Shown here: piece after piece, positions 11,290-23,544 of the stretch
Numbering within the stretch: the stretch's first letter is position 1
Layout of the letters: every line of letters begins with the position of its first letter
Source of the DNA: Portunus trituberculatus
Lineage: Eukaryota; Arthropoda; Malacostraca; Decapoda; Portunidae
Length of the DNA: 64,000 nucleotides
Assembly (NCBI RefSeq): GCF_017591435.1
Contig: NC_059292.1
Coordinates: 21,309,986 to 21,373,985 of the forward strand
Direction of reading: 5' to 3'
Program-made: the position numbers and the translations under genes
Notes under the pieces: model-generated
The model's database searches: none
What the model saw: only the letters and a program-made list of their open reading frames with translations
What the model was told of the DNA's origin: nothing

Positions 11290-11570
11290 CATATACAGTG
11301 ATACCTTGGAGTACGAATGCTTTTGAATACAAACAACTTGGATTATGAACAAAAAATTGTGTTTTTTTTTTGCATTGGAGGACGAACTTTGCTCTGGAGT
11401 ACGAACAATAACAAACGCGGTCAACAGATTGCACGCAGCACTGCACGATCAGCTGACTGCATGATGGGACACCACGCTGCCTCAATGCCTCAGGAGTGTT
11501 GTTTGCAGTTGTCTAGTTGTTATTTTGTAGTGCCGGATAATAATATTAAGTGTTTTTAGTTATTAACACG

Positions 11571-12480
11571 TTAACCGCGTATCGGGCCACCAGTGTACCG
11601 AGCAAATGTTTCACTTGTTGCGTATTGGTACATCTGAGGCCCGAATATCACTTTCTAAAAACTATTATAAACTTGAATATGTAAACAATTTGTGTATAAA
11701 TTTGTATTTATTATGACTGCAGATGCATTGCTAAGGTACTGGAAAATAAGATAAAAATGATAAGACAATAATTTCATTTGTTGAAAGAAAAAATAGGCTT
11801 CTGAATAACAAGTAATGTTTGGTGACATATTACTTCAAAAATACAATCAATATAAGAAAATAATGGAATATTAGATCATCATAATGTTGATCACTAATTA
11901 CACAAGTCATGTTTTTCGTTGAAACATGAAATGCAAAGGAGTGGTTGACCCTCACATTCATTGTAATAGGTGGATACTCTCCTAGACTTGTTTGTGGCCA
12001 CCTTGTATCCCTCAGACAGTGAGATTTTCTCATAGCATCCTCTGCATCGCTTCCTTGTATTTTTCATTGGTCCATCTGCTTCCTGTAAGGTATATTCTTT
12101 TCTTGCACCCAATATATCAGAGGTCCTCTTCCCTGGTTTTGTAATTTCCTCAGGAATGTTTTTAGTAAGAGAGAGAATTACTGATTCTATGAAGGTTTTT
12201 AGGTTTACTTGTTTTGCTGAGCAGTATTTATTGTATAGAATTTGAGCATTTGTCACTGATATCCAAGCAATCATTTCCAAAGCCAGCTTCTTGTACCACT
12301 TCCTTGATCTGTAGAGTGGCAAGTAGTAGGAATTGAGTTGATCAGCAACATCAACATTTTTTTTTGCTTTATTGTACTCAATGACACTTTCAGGTTTTAC
12401 AATCTCTTCTCCTTTTCTGTTTTTCATTCCACTTGGAACTAAGTTATTACCTTACTCAGGTACTGTTGATAGTATCAAGA
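11571..12480 (-). mobile_element. piggyBac-like transposon fragment
   Basis: It begins at TTAA (11571-11574) followed by CCGCGTATCGGGCC, and contains the C-terminal part of a piggyBac transposase on the minus strand. The opposite terminal repeat was not found. A second TTAA with CCCTTATAGCCC lies at 12823 and may start another piggyBac-type end. The fragment is nested in the pogo-type element 11296-13882. Confidence 0.75.
11894..12427 (-). pseudogene. piggyBac transposase, C-terminal 177 residues
   Basis: The open frame contains NKAKKNVDVADQLNSYY (the NVDVxD motif near the third catalytic aspartate of piggyBac transposases), then YRSRKWYKKLALEMI. It ends with the cysteine-rich domain (RCRGCYEKIS, then CEGQPLLCISCFNEKH). 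The DNA-binding and first catalytic parts are missing or shifted upstream. It is truncated, so it is taken as a dead copy. Confidence 0.82.
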
Positions 12481-13214
12481 ATATATCATCATATGCTACA
12501 GCCCATGCCTGGCACACTGGTGTACCAATACACGATAGAAGGGAAAAAAAATTACTGGTCTGTGACTCGGTATATATTTGTACCATGGATTTTTACACTC
12601 TATACTAGAGGCCGCGCTCTCACAATGATATATACCTCTTCTCTCTGCAAAACTCCAATGGACACTGGCATGGTCGGGTAATGAAGGTTACGCCCTGCAG
12701 GCGAGTGTGCTGAGTTGCCAAACGTAACAGCACACATGGTCACGAGATATACAGACAGACATATGGAAGATTCTAGAAGATCCGAGGGGAAGAAAGAGTA
12801 TCCAGCTCATGAATTAAAAGCCTTAACCCTTATAGCCCATCAGGCACGATCGTGGCTCTTACGTTAGAGGCCTGTCAGGCATGATCTTGGTGCTTTTTCA
12901 GAAGTCGCGCTCCTTTATGCGCACAGTTTGTTTATGCTTGAGGCTATCTGTCATATATCAAGGCCTGTCATTGGCCCATTGTTTTCAAGATTGTGGACAC
13001 TTAGCCAATCATGTATCAGCTTTTACAAGGATATGTTTGTGTAGGTGTGAGGGCACCAAGCATGAGGATGGTGAGAGCATTTATGTCAGTATGCTGTATT
13101 TGATAATTTTTTATGTATTTCTTAAATACATAAATACATGTAAGATATACATGTATTTCCATGGATAAGTAAGCAGTTCAGAAACATATTATGATGAATG
13201 ACAATATTGGAATT

Positions 13215-13506
13215 GTTATTGGTTTAGATAAGAGTGCGTAGTGCTGGCTTGATGGAGTCAGCTGAGGAGGATGTGTTGATGCTTGTTTCTGACCGCAAGT
13301 TGAATTTTCACATTATAATTTGCTTACTTCCGATTTATTTTCCATAATGAATGCAGTATATCAAAGAAAAACTTATTGGCTTATATAAGAGTGTGCGGTG
13401 CTGGCTAGATGGAGTCACATGAGGATGTGGTGACGCTTGTTTCTGACCAAGAGAAGTTGAATTTTCATTATATTACATTTTGCTTACTTTTCTGCTTTAT
13501 TTTCCT
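13215..13506 (+). repeat. Two-copy direct tandem duplication
   Basis: About 130 bp at 13215-13347 recurs at 13377-13506. Shared landmarks are ATAAGAGTG, GGAGTCA, GAGGATGTG, GCTTGTTTCTGACC, AAGTTGAATTTTCA and TTTGCTTACTT. The spacing is about 161 bp. The copies have diverged by substitutions and small indels. A (TA)n tract follows. Confidence 0.85.
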
Positions 13507-13539
13507 ATCTCTTATAGTTATAGCATAATAGTAGTAGTA

Positions 13540-13702
<163 letters not shown>

Positions 13703-13879
13703 GTATTCAAAAAGTTAGAAATTAGGTGAAAAATAGAACTTTTTTTGGTCTTGAGAGGTGGTTTGGAACGAATTATAATTTCTTCCATAAGAATACATGT
13801 ATTTTAATGCTTTGGAGTAAGAACGTTTTGCAGTAAGAACAAAATATTGAACGGATGAAGTTCGTATTCCAAGGCACCA

Positions 13880-13882
<3 letters not shown>

Positions 13883-13948
<66 letters not shown>
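13883..13948. repeat. (TA)n between two transposon ends
   Basis: A pure TA tract fills the whole gap between the right end of one pogo-type element and the left end of the next. Confidence 0.96.
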
Positions 13949-13951
<3 letters not shown>

Positions 13952-14329
13952 TAAAGTCCCGGGTTACGTCGGTCTCGAATTACGTCAAACTCGTAGTTAT
14001 GTCAGTCCACTATAAGGCTGTCCCCCCTGGGCATCACAACATTCGACCTGCCCACCCTCCTGGCGGCCTCAGGCGTCCACCCCTCTCGGCAACCTGCAGT
14101 CCTTCGCGTTCGTGGCCCTAATCAACAACAAAATCAAGCTTGTGTTTCATATTCCTACATAGTTGTAAATAATATAACAATATAACCTTTAACTTACCTG
14201 AATGACCATAAACAATGATTGGTTGAAAACTCGATAATATGCTTTGAAATGTACAGAAACTCAAGTAACGTACAAAATCGACTTACATCATGTTTCAGGA
14301 ACGTAACTCTGACGTAAACCGAGACCTTA

Positions 14330-14332
<3 letters not shown>
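13949..14332. mobile_element. Pogo/Tigger-type element CAGTAA(A/G)GTC family, short copy
   Basis: The left end CAGTAAAGTCCCGGGTTACG and the right end CGTAAACCGAGACCTTACTG are each flanked by TA. At 384 bp it is an internally deleted relative of 19434-20365 and 24846-25798, in opposite orientation. It still holds part of the captured segment around GGGCATCACAACATTCGACC. Confidence 0.88.
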
Positions 14333-14399
<67 letters not shown>

Positions 14400-14418
14400 C
14401 ATATATATATATACAGGT
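14333..14418. repeat. (TA)n between two transposon ends
   Basis: A TA tract with one ATATTATATACATA interruption fills the gap between adjacent elements. Confidence 0.95.
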
Positions 14419-14419
14419 A

Positions 14420-15506
14420 CAGTAAAACCTTGCTTGACGAACGTCTCTAAGGACGAACAATTCGGGAGACGACCAAAAAATTTGTCAATATATCAACCCA
14501 GGGACGAATGATATTTCGGTGGACGAACGCGGTGCCGGCGAGCCGTTTGTGTGATAGTTAACCCGGCTATCACACAACAAAACAAAACATAAGCACAAAA
14601 AATAAATAGAAACAGGAACATACAAAAAATATTACATAACATAATCTCCGAGCCACCACGATTTTCTCCTGTTTTTCCTGGGCATGGTGATGTTACCAGC
14701 GTGCTTTACTGTAGCTTCCTCGGCGTTATCCTCGCTGCTCTGGTGGCTCTTAGCATTGCTGTCATCATCCTGGCCATGTCCAGGTACTGCAGATTGTGGC
14801 ACATCCATCGCAGCTGTTTCCTCGCTCACCTGGCAAGGAACACCACCCTACTGCCCGCTCCTCTCACACTGAGCATCACCTCCGAGGATCAAAGGAACTT
14901 CCTGGCCATGTACCTTTAACTTCCCTTCTTGGAAGTCCAAACTTGCTCCCACACGTGTGAGGAAGTCAATCCCCAGCAGGCAAGGGTCTTCCAAGGCAGA
15001 GACGAAGACTGGCAATCTTTCCATGTTTCCCAGGCCAATGTTCACTATAATAAGGGCCCCACATAGCGGCACTGACTTGTGAAGCTACACAGCTGTTGTG
15101 TTGCTCTGGCACGCTGCGCACATCCAAAGTCCTCTCTCATGACTGTCTTCTCGGATCTTGTCTGTCTTCCTCCCCATCCTCCTCTCCTCCATTCCATCAT
15201 GCCATCATCGTCCAATCTCTCAAGTAAATAACACTTTCTTTTTTATCCATTTTATTATCATTTTGATAGCATTTAGGTAAGTAAAACACTTTAGACTCTA
15301 TATAATTATTTTGTTCATGTCATGCATACATTAAAGGTCTATTTTGAATGGGTTTTATGGACAAAAGTATGATTTTTTTTTTGGTCTGGAACGGATTAAT
15401 GGTATTTCAATACATTCTTATGGGAAAAATTGATTCAGGGGACGAACAAATCGGGTGACAAACAGGACTTAGGAACGAATTATGGTCGTGAGCTGAGGTT
15501 TTACTG
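14420..15506. mobile_element. Pogo/Tigger-type element, TIR CAGTAAAACCTTGC
   Basis: The left end CAGTAAAACCTTGCTTGACG and the right end GAGCTGAGGTTTTACTG are flanked by TA (14418-14419 and 15507-15508). Subterminal GACGAAC motifs recur at both ends. On the minus strand, MPRKNRRK near 14640-14670 resembles a Tigger transposase start, but no domain follows. A Ty3/Gypsy protease fragment occupies 14848-15075. Confidence 0.85.
14848..15075 (-). pseudogene. Ty3/Gypsy-like aspartic protease C-terminal fragment
   Basis: On the minus strand the frame reads RLPVFVSALEDPCLLGIDFL, followed by RVGASLDFQEGKLKV. The pattern hydrophobic strand - LLGxDFL - xxDxxxG is the C-terminal half of a gag-pol protease of Gypsy-type retrotransposons. 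The catalytic D-(S/T)-G triplet is absent. The fragment sits inside a pogo-type element and was presumably captured or inserted there. Confidence 0.65.
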
Positions 15507-15508
15507 TA

Positions 15509-17627
15509 ACTTGATTTATGCGTGTTTGATTTACACGTTTTTGTTATAACACGACCAAAAGAATATAATAATTTATTTAATTTGTGCGATTGGTTTGCTT
15601 ATATGCGATTTGGCCCAACCACATTTTCAAACTGAGCGCAAGACGCAATTTCAAACTGAGCGCCAGAGAGGTCCGCAGCTGGCCGATAGGTGGGAGCTCT
15701 GGGGCCGGAGCCAAGAAGCAGGTTGTTGTCTATGTTGGTACAAACAACCTCTATAGCAACTTCCTGCTCACATACCAACCTTCGTAAAATAGCATCCACA
15801 AAGATTCGTTGCTGTTGGCGGGTGGAGGTTGGTAGCCCACCTAAAAGTGCTCATTGACTGCCAGGAGCTGGATCCAAGAAACTTTAACAACGTCAGAACA
15901 ACCTCCTGCCATGAAATGGCATCCAAGAACGCTTGGAGAGACGGTAACGAGGTTGCTATGAGGTTGCTGGGAACACCACCTCTCCAGGTGGTGTTACTGT
16001 CTTATATATGCATTTATGTTCACAAAACATTTCTATAAGCTTTTTACAAACCTTGCCCCCAAGAAAGGATTGTTTTGTAATGCATAAAGTGAAATCTTAC
16101 ATGGAATACCAAAAAAATAAAGCTGAGATGAAATCGGCCACAGACAAAGCAGAGACTCACGGCGATTCGGCCGCTTCTTCTTCTTCTTGTGACCCTTTTA
16201 GCTTGCATGTTGCTTTCACCACGATATTTATGTTTCCACTCCTCTATTGCCTGCTATAATGGATATCATATCTTAGTATTCATATATACTCATGCCATGA
16301 GGATAACCTCGACTCTGTAGCACTGAGTGATAGTGAATTACTAATGAAATACCGTGGGATTTCAGCCCTCACTCATTTTCCACTGAATGTGCAGACGAGG
16401 ATAAGACGTCGTCGTATGCACTGTCGGAAGCAGATGTGGAAGGGTCACCTGTAGCAGGGTCAGCACGTTTCACTGGTTTGAAGAAAGAGGATATGGAGGA
16501 AAGGCCAGCTGTAGCAGGGTTGGCACGTTTCACTGGTCTGAAGAAAGAGGATATGGAGGAAGCGCCAGCTGTAGAACCGTTGGCAGCAGATGTGGAAGGG
16601 CCAGCTGTAGCAGGGTCGGCAGGTGTGACAGGGACTGACGGCAGGTCTGACTGGCATGAAAAACAAGTAGATGGAGGAGTGTTTGGGTTTTCTTGTTTTT
16701 TCATCACAGATTTCTTGATAAATCTTGACACTTTTCTCTACGTCATGAGCCACTTTGCTACTCCTGGCAGGATTTGGATCACATTCCTTCAGGGTTTACA
16801 GAGCTTTTTCAATACCACCGAGACATTCTCTAAGAGTTTTGATGTCCAGGCCACGCACAGGCTCTTCTTCCTATTCTCCCTCTTTTTCTGTCTCCTGTGA
16901 TGCCTTGTCTAGCTCTATAAGTTCATCATTTGAGAGAGGTTCAGCATGGCTTTCCAAAAGATCTTGAACATCATCATCAACTTCATCAAAGCCAGCCCTA
17001 TGGCACAGATTTACTGTCATTTCTGATCGCACCGATGTCGTCTTCAGCAAAGCCTGGGAAGCCATGCGCGCATTCTGGCCATACTTTATTTCATGCCAAG
17101 TTCATGGTAGACGTCTTCACTTTGTCCCAAGATGACTTGATGTTATCTAAGGCGTGCTTGATGTTATACGACTTCCACCATTCTCTGATAGTGGGCTTGC
17201 CAGGCCCATCTGTGGCCTTTATCAGTTGCTGCATGGTTCACCGCTGGTAGTAGGCTTTCAATGTTTGCCATAATTATTATGAATATATTTGTGCTTACAA
17301 TAGACCCTTTAATATTGCATTTATTCATATAAATAGTAATGCATGTAAGTAATATGTAATGCAGTTAAAGAAAAGGGGGGAGAGGAAGAGATAATACATA
17401 TGCTCCAAGGGTGATCGAGTTGAAGTCAGTACTGTGAGTGGCAGGGAGGTGTGGCGTGGATGACGTCATCACCCCTGCTCCCCTGCACTGGGCCCTCTCG
17501 GATGACATGAGTGGATACCGTATCTGTGAATTTTTCTTACCATATATTGAATCAAGGGTAGTAATTTCCAAATACCGTAATTGTGAATTTACCAGTTAAA
17601 GAACTACCGTATAATGAGGACTTACTG
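15509..17627 (-). mobile_element. Tigger-like DNA transposon, partial
   Basis: This segment abuts the TA of the previous element at the left. It ends at the right with ATGAGGACTTACTG followed by TA (about 17627). The minus strand carries the C-terminal part of a Tigger transposase (16369-17257). Downstream of its stop lie about 490 bp (15863-16352) nearly the same as the arms of the fold-back elements at 17720, 28941 and 32425. The left terminal repeat does not clearly match the right one, so the outer limits are tentative. Confidence 0.65.
16369..17257 (-). pseudogene. Tigger (pogo-superfamily) transposase, C-terminal remnant
   Basis: Minus-strand frames read in order: TMQQLIKATDGPGKPTIREW, WWKSYNIKHALDNIK, NLAWNKVWPECAHGF, HRAGFDEVDDDVQDLLESHA, EPLSNDELIELDKASQE, EEPVRGLDIKTLRECL, SSKVAHDVEKSVKIYQEICD. 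A Ser/Pro-rich tail follows, with the unit PATAGxSSISSFFxPVKRA repeated three times. It closes at TGA 16369-16371. This is the region after the DDE catalytic core of TIGD/jerky-like transposases. The catalytic core and CENP-B-type DNA-binding domains are missing. At least two frameshifts are present (near 17060 and 16730). Confidence 0.8.

Positions 17628-17719
<92 letters not shown>
17628..17719. repeat. (TA)n between two transposon ends
   Basis: A TA tract runs between the ACTTACTG end at 17627 and the fold-back element. Confidence 0.95.
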
Positions 17720-17720
<1 letters not shown>

Positions 17721-18905
17721 TAGTAATACTCCACTTAACAAACGTTCGTCTAACGAATTTCCGGTTTAACGTACTATATAAAGTTAGACCAAAAATCCAC
17801 ATAACGTACAACCACATCCATTTTATAGAATTTTCTGGGTTTTAATTTGCCAGGTGAAGGATCGAACACGGCAGCTTCCCTGTGATTGGCTGGCTCCGCA
17901 CCTCTCTCTCTAGCGCTCCTGGAGCTAGATCCAAGATTCTTTAACAATGTCAGAGCAACCTCCTGCCGCAAAATGGCTTCCATGAATGCTTGGAGGAACA
18001 GTGACAAGGTTGCTATCAGGTTGCTCTAAGGTTGCTGGAAACACCAACTCTAGAGGTGGTGTTACTGTCTTATATATGCATTTATGTTCACAAAACAACA
18101 TTTCTATTAGCTTTTTACAAACCTTGCCCCCAAGAAAGATTGTTTTATAATGCATAAAGTGAAATCTTACATGGAATACCAAATAATAAAGCGGAGATGA
18201 GATCGGCCACAGACGAAGCGGAGACTCACGGCAACTCAGCTGCTTCTTCTTGTGACCCTTTTAGCCTGCGTGTTCTCTTTCACCACGATATCAAATTTAT
18301 GTTTCCACTCCTCTATTGCCTGCTATAATGGATATCATTTCTTAGTATTCATATACGCTCATGCCATGAGGATAACCTCGACTCCGTAGCACTGAGTGAT
18401 AGTGAATTACTACTGAAATATCGCGGTATTTCATTAATAATTCACTATCACTCAGTGCCACAGAGTCGAGGTTATCCTCGTGGCATGAACGTATATGAAT
18501 ACTATGATATGATATCCATTATAGCAGGCAATAGAGGAGTGGAAACATAAATATCGTGGTGAAAGACAACACACAAGCTAAAAGGGTCACAAGAAGAAGC
18601 GGCCGAGTCGCCGTGAGTCTCCCGCTTCGTCTGTGGTCGATCTCATCTCTGCTTTATTTTTTGGTATTCCATGTAAGATTTCACTTTATGCATTACAAAA
18701 CAATCCTTTCTTGGGGGCAAGGTTTGTAAAAAGCTAATAGAAAAATATATAATTTTTTTTTTAACCCATGTGGTATGTTGGGGACCAGCCTAGAACGCAT
18801 CCCCCTTTTTCCATTATTTCCTATGGGAAAATTATGTCCGCTTAACGAATTTTGGCTCTACGAACAGCTTTGACACCCCCTATCCTCTTCATTAAGTGGA
18901 GTATT

Positions 18906-18909
<4 letters not shown>
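17720..18909. mobile_element. Palindromic fold-back element, copy A
   Basis: The ends are AGTAATACTCCACTTAACAA at the left and TTCATTAAGTGGAGTATTCC at the right. From about 18115 to 18730 the element is a near-perfect palindrome centred at about 18425 (TCGCGGTA). Both arms share GTGATAGTGAATTA, GCCTGCTATAATGGATATCA, GAAGAAGC and GGGGGCAAGGTTTGTAAAAA blocks in inverse order. The left arm also extends outward through GGATCCAAGATTCTTTAAC. No coding capacity. Other copies lie at 28941 and 32425, with fragments at 34622-35185. Confidence 0.92.

Positions 18910-18971
<62 letters not shown>
18910..18971. repeat. (TA)n between two transposon ends
   Basis: A pure TA tract. Confidence 0.96.
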
Positions 18972-18974
<3 letters not shown>

Positions 18975-19352
18975 TCGACCCTCAAAACAACGGACAAATG
19001 CGTACACGACCCTGTCCGTAGATTGCAAAAGTCCGTTCTTTGCAAAAGTACATAAAAAACTGTATAAAATGTACGTAAAATACTGTGTAATCATTAAAAA
19101 TCATTCAAGCAGTATTACAAAGCATTAAGTACAACAAATAACCTGAAATAGATGACATGAGCACGGACTGAAGATAAAACATGGCGGCCAACAGCTGATG
19201 ACGCGACCGACCCGCCACCTACCGGACAATAATTTGCTGGGAACGGACAATCGCGCACATTTTAATATTCGTCCGTAGATTAAACCAGACTCCAGAATTT
19301 GTCCGTAGTTTCCGAAATCTGTTGATGGGGGGTCCGTTGTTTCGAGGGTTGA

Positions 19353-19355
<3 letters not shown>
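18972..19355. mobile_element. Pogo/Tigger-type MITE, TIR CACTCGACCCTC
   Basis: The left end CACTCGACCCTCAAAACAAC and the right end GTTGTTTCGAGGGTTGAGTG are inverted. TA repeats abut the left end, and TGTGTATA lies at the right. Subterminal GTCCGTAGAT motifs appear at both ends. It is 384 bp with no coding capacity. This is the only copy of this family here. Confidence 0.87.

Positions 19356-19433
<78 letters not shown>
19356..19433. repeat. (TA)n between two transposon ends
   Basis: A TA tract after a short TG run. Confidence 0.95.
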
Positions 19434-19436
<3 letters not shown>

Positions 19437-20362
19437 TAAGGTCTCGGTTTACGTCAGAGTTACGTTCCTGAAACACGACGTAAGTTGATTTTGTACGTAA
19501 CTCAAGTTTCCGTACATTTCAAAGCATATTATCAAGTGTTCAACCAATCATTGTTTATGGTCATTCAGGTAAGTTAAAGGTTATATTGTTATATTATTTA
19601 CAACTACATAGGAATATGAAACACAAGTTTGTTTTTGTTGTTGATTAGGGCCACGAATGCGAAGAACTGCAGGTTGCCGAGAGGGGTGGCCCTGAGGCCG
19701 CCAGAAGGGTGGGCAGATCGAATGTTGTGACGCCCAGGGCAGACAGCTGGGAGCGTAGTGCAGTGCGGTGGGAGTAGAAGCGTGGGCAGCGGGGCAGGAA
19801 ATGCAATAGGAAAAGGCAATAGGGATCAGCAGACAGGCGCAGACGGTGCAAGTCAGCTGCGAGTGTCGTGTGGCCCAGGCGAAGGCTCCGGAGTTGTTAT
19901 TGTTGTGATGGGTGCGCGAACCCTTAAGGTCGTCAACCTCCCCGTTGTCATGGTAACGGGCTTCCCATTTTCTTCTTCACTCCCTCACACACAGCTGCTG
20001 CCTCCCTTCTCATGTCTTTAATTACGTCCTCTTTTTCTTGTAGCATAATGGTTTTCCTTTTCTTAGCAATACTGCTGTCACTAAGGAGTTTTCTCTTTGG
20101 TGCCATTGAGCAAGATACTAAGAACTTGAGTCAGTAAACGCAGAAGTAGGATAACACTCTTTCCAGGGGCGACGGTGTGGTGGAGCTGAGGCAGGGTGTT
20201 ATTATATTCAAGCGTGAGGCGGGCGGTGTGACGGGTAACCCCCAACAATAACAATAAATCCCGTGCTTTACGATTTATAAATTTTCAATTTTTTTAATCT
20301 TGAATTGCCTGACGTAACTACGAGTTTGACGTAACTCGAAACCGACGTAACCCGGGACTTTA

Positions 20363-20365
<3 letters not shown>
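19434..20365. mobile_element. Pogo/Tigger-type element CAGTAAGGTC family, long copy 1
   Basis: The left end CAGTAAGGTCTCGGTTTACG and the right end GTAACCCGGGACTTTACTG are flanked by TA. At 932 bp it is nearly collinear with 24846-25798. Instead of a transposase, the interior (about 19640-19900) carries a minus-strand reading related to the C-terminus of a LINE ORF2: LRLGHT, then HRLRLSADPYC, then CPRFYSHR. Confidence 0.9.
19640..19900 (-). pseudogene. Captured LINE ORF2 C-terminal segment
   Basis: Minus-strand frames read GHTTLAADLHRLRLSADPYC, CPRFYSHRTALRSQLSAL and LGVTTFDLPTLLAASG. The pattern (L.LGHT..., a Cys-poor relic of CPxC...EHxLxxCPRF, then LxxLG) resembles the post-RNase H zinc-knuckle region of I/jockey-type LINEs. 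The same segment sits in 24846-25798 and, shortened, in 13949-14332. It was therefore already part of the transposon when it spread. Confidence 0.6.

Positions 20366-20447
<82 letters not shown>
20366..20447. repeat. (TA)n ending in ACACACA
   Basis: A TA tract with a short ACACATAC transition directly before the Tc1-like element. Confidence 0.95.
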
Positions 20448-20450
<3 letters not shown>

Positions 20451-20716
20451 AGTCACAGTTGAAAGTCTAGGCACAAAATTACAGACTGCCCACACTTTTT
20501 GGTATACTCAAAACACGAAAAATACCTAATCTGCAACCAAACTTTTCACTCTCTTTCAATAGCATGGTTTGAACCACTACTTAGCAGACAATATACACAA
20601 CTTGGCAACTCTGTTGAGTTGCTCCCAGGCCCATGTGGTGTCAGTGTGCAAGCATATATCATGCTGATTGCACATTTTTTGTGGTGGTGGTAAAGAGCTA
20701 GGAAGAAACACAATTG

Positions 20717-20717
<1 letters not shown>

Positions 20718-20747
<30 letters not shown>

Positions 20748-20790
20748 TTACAAGGGCACTGGCCAAGGGAAAACAAAGTGTTGGAAAAAA
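20718..20790 (-). mobile_element. LINE 3' tail fragment (minus)
   Basis: On the minus strand, TTTTCCCTTGGCCAGTGCCC and a poly(A) run match the 3' end of the LINE at 1190-2733 (GCCCTTGGCTGGCCCT...A-run). A nearly 30-bp sequence (GTGGTAAAGAGCTAGGAA..ACACAATTGTT) occurs on both sides, at 20688 and 20893. Confidence 0.65.
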
Positions 20791-22307
20791 AAAATCTTTG
20801 TGTTTTGCAATATCTCAATATGGTAAAGACAGATAAAGATGCTCTTGTTTAGTAAAGCTGTGTGTGTGGATCCCCCAGACATGAAATGGGAAGTGGTAAA
20901 GAGCTAGGAAAACACAATTGTTGCTATTAAAACCCTCAATAAGGAGGGCTATAATTGTAGAGATATAGCAACTCGTGTGGTAATGGGAGTGGGGCAAGTT
21001 CAAAAGTGGACTAAGAAATCTCAAGATGGGGAAAGTGACACCATTCCTACCCCAAGCCTCAATCTGGTCGGCCAAGGAAGTTATCACCTCATACTTCTAA
21101 GGTCATTAGGAGGCAGTTGGATAAAAATCGAACACTCAGAGCTAGTAAACTAAAGAAAAGTAATCATTCACTGCTTCAGGATGTGTCTGTAAGATGTATC
21201 TCTGATCATTTACTCAAAGATTTACAATATCATATTTGCTGTGTCAAAGTTCTTTCCTCGCCAAGTGTGAAAAACATGCATGATCTCACAGCTTTTTGTA
21301 AGAAATATAGGGATTGGACCCTAGAAGGTAAGTACCAAGTCTTGTGAAGTGATGAGTCAACATTTGTGGTGTCTTAAGACTGCAGATCCAAGCGTGTAAG
21401 GCACCTCACCGGGTATGACCCCAATGACCCCTGCTATACAGTTAAAGTGGTAAAGTATGCTTCAAGTGTTATGCTGTGGAGTTGCTTTGCGTTTGGTGGA
21501 GTTGGCACTTCAGTGTTTTTGAAAAAAAATGAGTATAAATCAGCACAGTTATTTTGAGTTAGTGTGTGATAACCTGGCTGAAAGTTTTTAAAAGTGTAAT
21601 GCTATAGTCTGACCGAGCTTAATTTACGGCTATGGGGGGGCGAAGGGAACTCTACAGTGCTGCCACGTTTCCAAAAAATGCGATGTGAAATGGAAGTTAT
21701 TGGTGTACAAGGCATCGCAAGTACCATCAATTCAGATGTATAAAATTTCGACTTGTGTATATAGATGGCTGAATCAACAGTAACCATCATATGCATAAAA
21801 AACTATATAGTACCATACAAACATGGCATACATATTCAACAGTGTTGCTGATATCAACTGTAGTAACTTATAATGGTACTTAGCGTATGTTTAGGGTGTG
21901 TAATAATATCAGCGTTACAGATATAAGATAGCATGGAAAAAAGAAATAATCTATTATCCAAAGTAAAAAAAAAAATAGTAGAAGTCTTGTGAGTGGTGGC
22001 AATACTGATGAACCCAACCTGGCCAGGCCGAATAGCCTCACCTTGTAGTACCAGATGTTGCTATAATTATAAGATAAAATGCTCACATTTACTGGCTTTT
22101 ACAGTAATTTCAAGGGTGAGGCATAATCGCATTCATAATTCGTAAGCCAAGCTAATGTGTAGTTTCTATTTTTACAAAATAGTAGGTATATGCCAATACC
22201 TAAGTGAAAAAAAAGAAGCATTTTTCACTTGTGAGCGGCAACTCTTCCACACCCACTGGTGGCCTTGACACATTGTGGTGGCGACGTGACTGACCTCGTG
22301 CCACTCA

Positions 22308-22472
<165 letters not shown>

Positions 22473-22641
22473 TATATACAATTATAAATGACTCTCTGCT
22501 TACCTTTGATTCTTTAGTGAGAGAGCTATGTGAGCAGGAGCTCCGTCTTGCATAAACCAACTATAGTCTGACCAGCCTTAATTTACGGCCATGGGGGCGG
22601 CGTCTCTGTACAGTGTTGCCACGTTTTCACTACTGTTCTGT

Positions 22642-22644
<3 letters not shown>

Positions 22645-22698
<54 letters not shown>
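22645..22698. repeat. (CT)n microsatellite
   Basis: A CT tract in the left arm of the palindrome, complementary to the (GA)n at 22964-23104. Confidence 0.96.
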
Positions 22699-22701
<3 letters not shown>

Positions 22702-22726
22702 AAAGAATCAAGGTAAGCAGAGTCAT

Positions 22727-22921
<195 letters not shown>

Positions 22922-22962
22922 TATACAATTATAAATGACTCTCTGCTTACCTTTGATTCTTT

Positions 22963-23108
<146 letters not shown>

Positions 23109-23544
23109 ACAGAACAGTAGTGAAAACGTGGCAACACTGTACAGAGACGCTCGCCCCCCATGGCCGTAAATTAAGGCTGGTCAGACTATAGTTGGTTTAT
23201 GCAAGACGGAGCTCCTGCTCACATAGCTTGGTCTGTTACCCAGTGGTTAGAGGACTGGTGAAAATACTTCAAAAAGTGTCCTGGGAATTCACCAGACCTG
23301 ACGTGGCATATCATTAAAAACAGCTTCAGTATCATGATGCTTCAACTGTAGCAAAGCTAAAAATATAAATGCAAGATATTTGGGATAATATTATTCCCAC
23401 TCAAATAGAAAAACTGTTAAGAAGCATCCCAGCACGTTTGGAGGTCATCAAGCTTAAAGGAAAATCACTTGGCAAATAAGGGAAGTCATGTACCATTTAA
23501 ATGTCTTAAAAGATCACAGTTGTTTAGATCTTGCACCCAAACTC

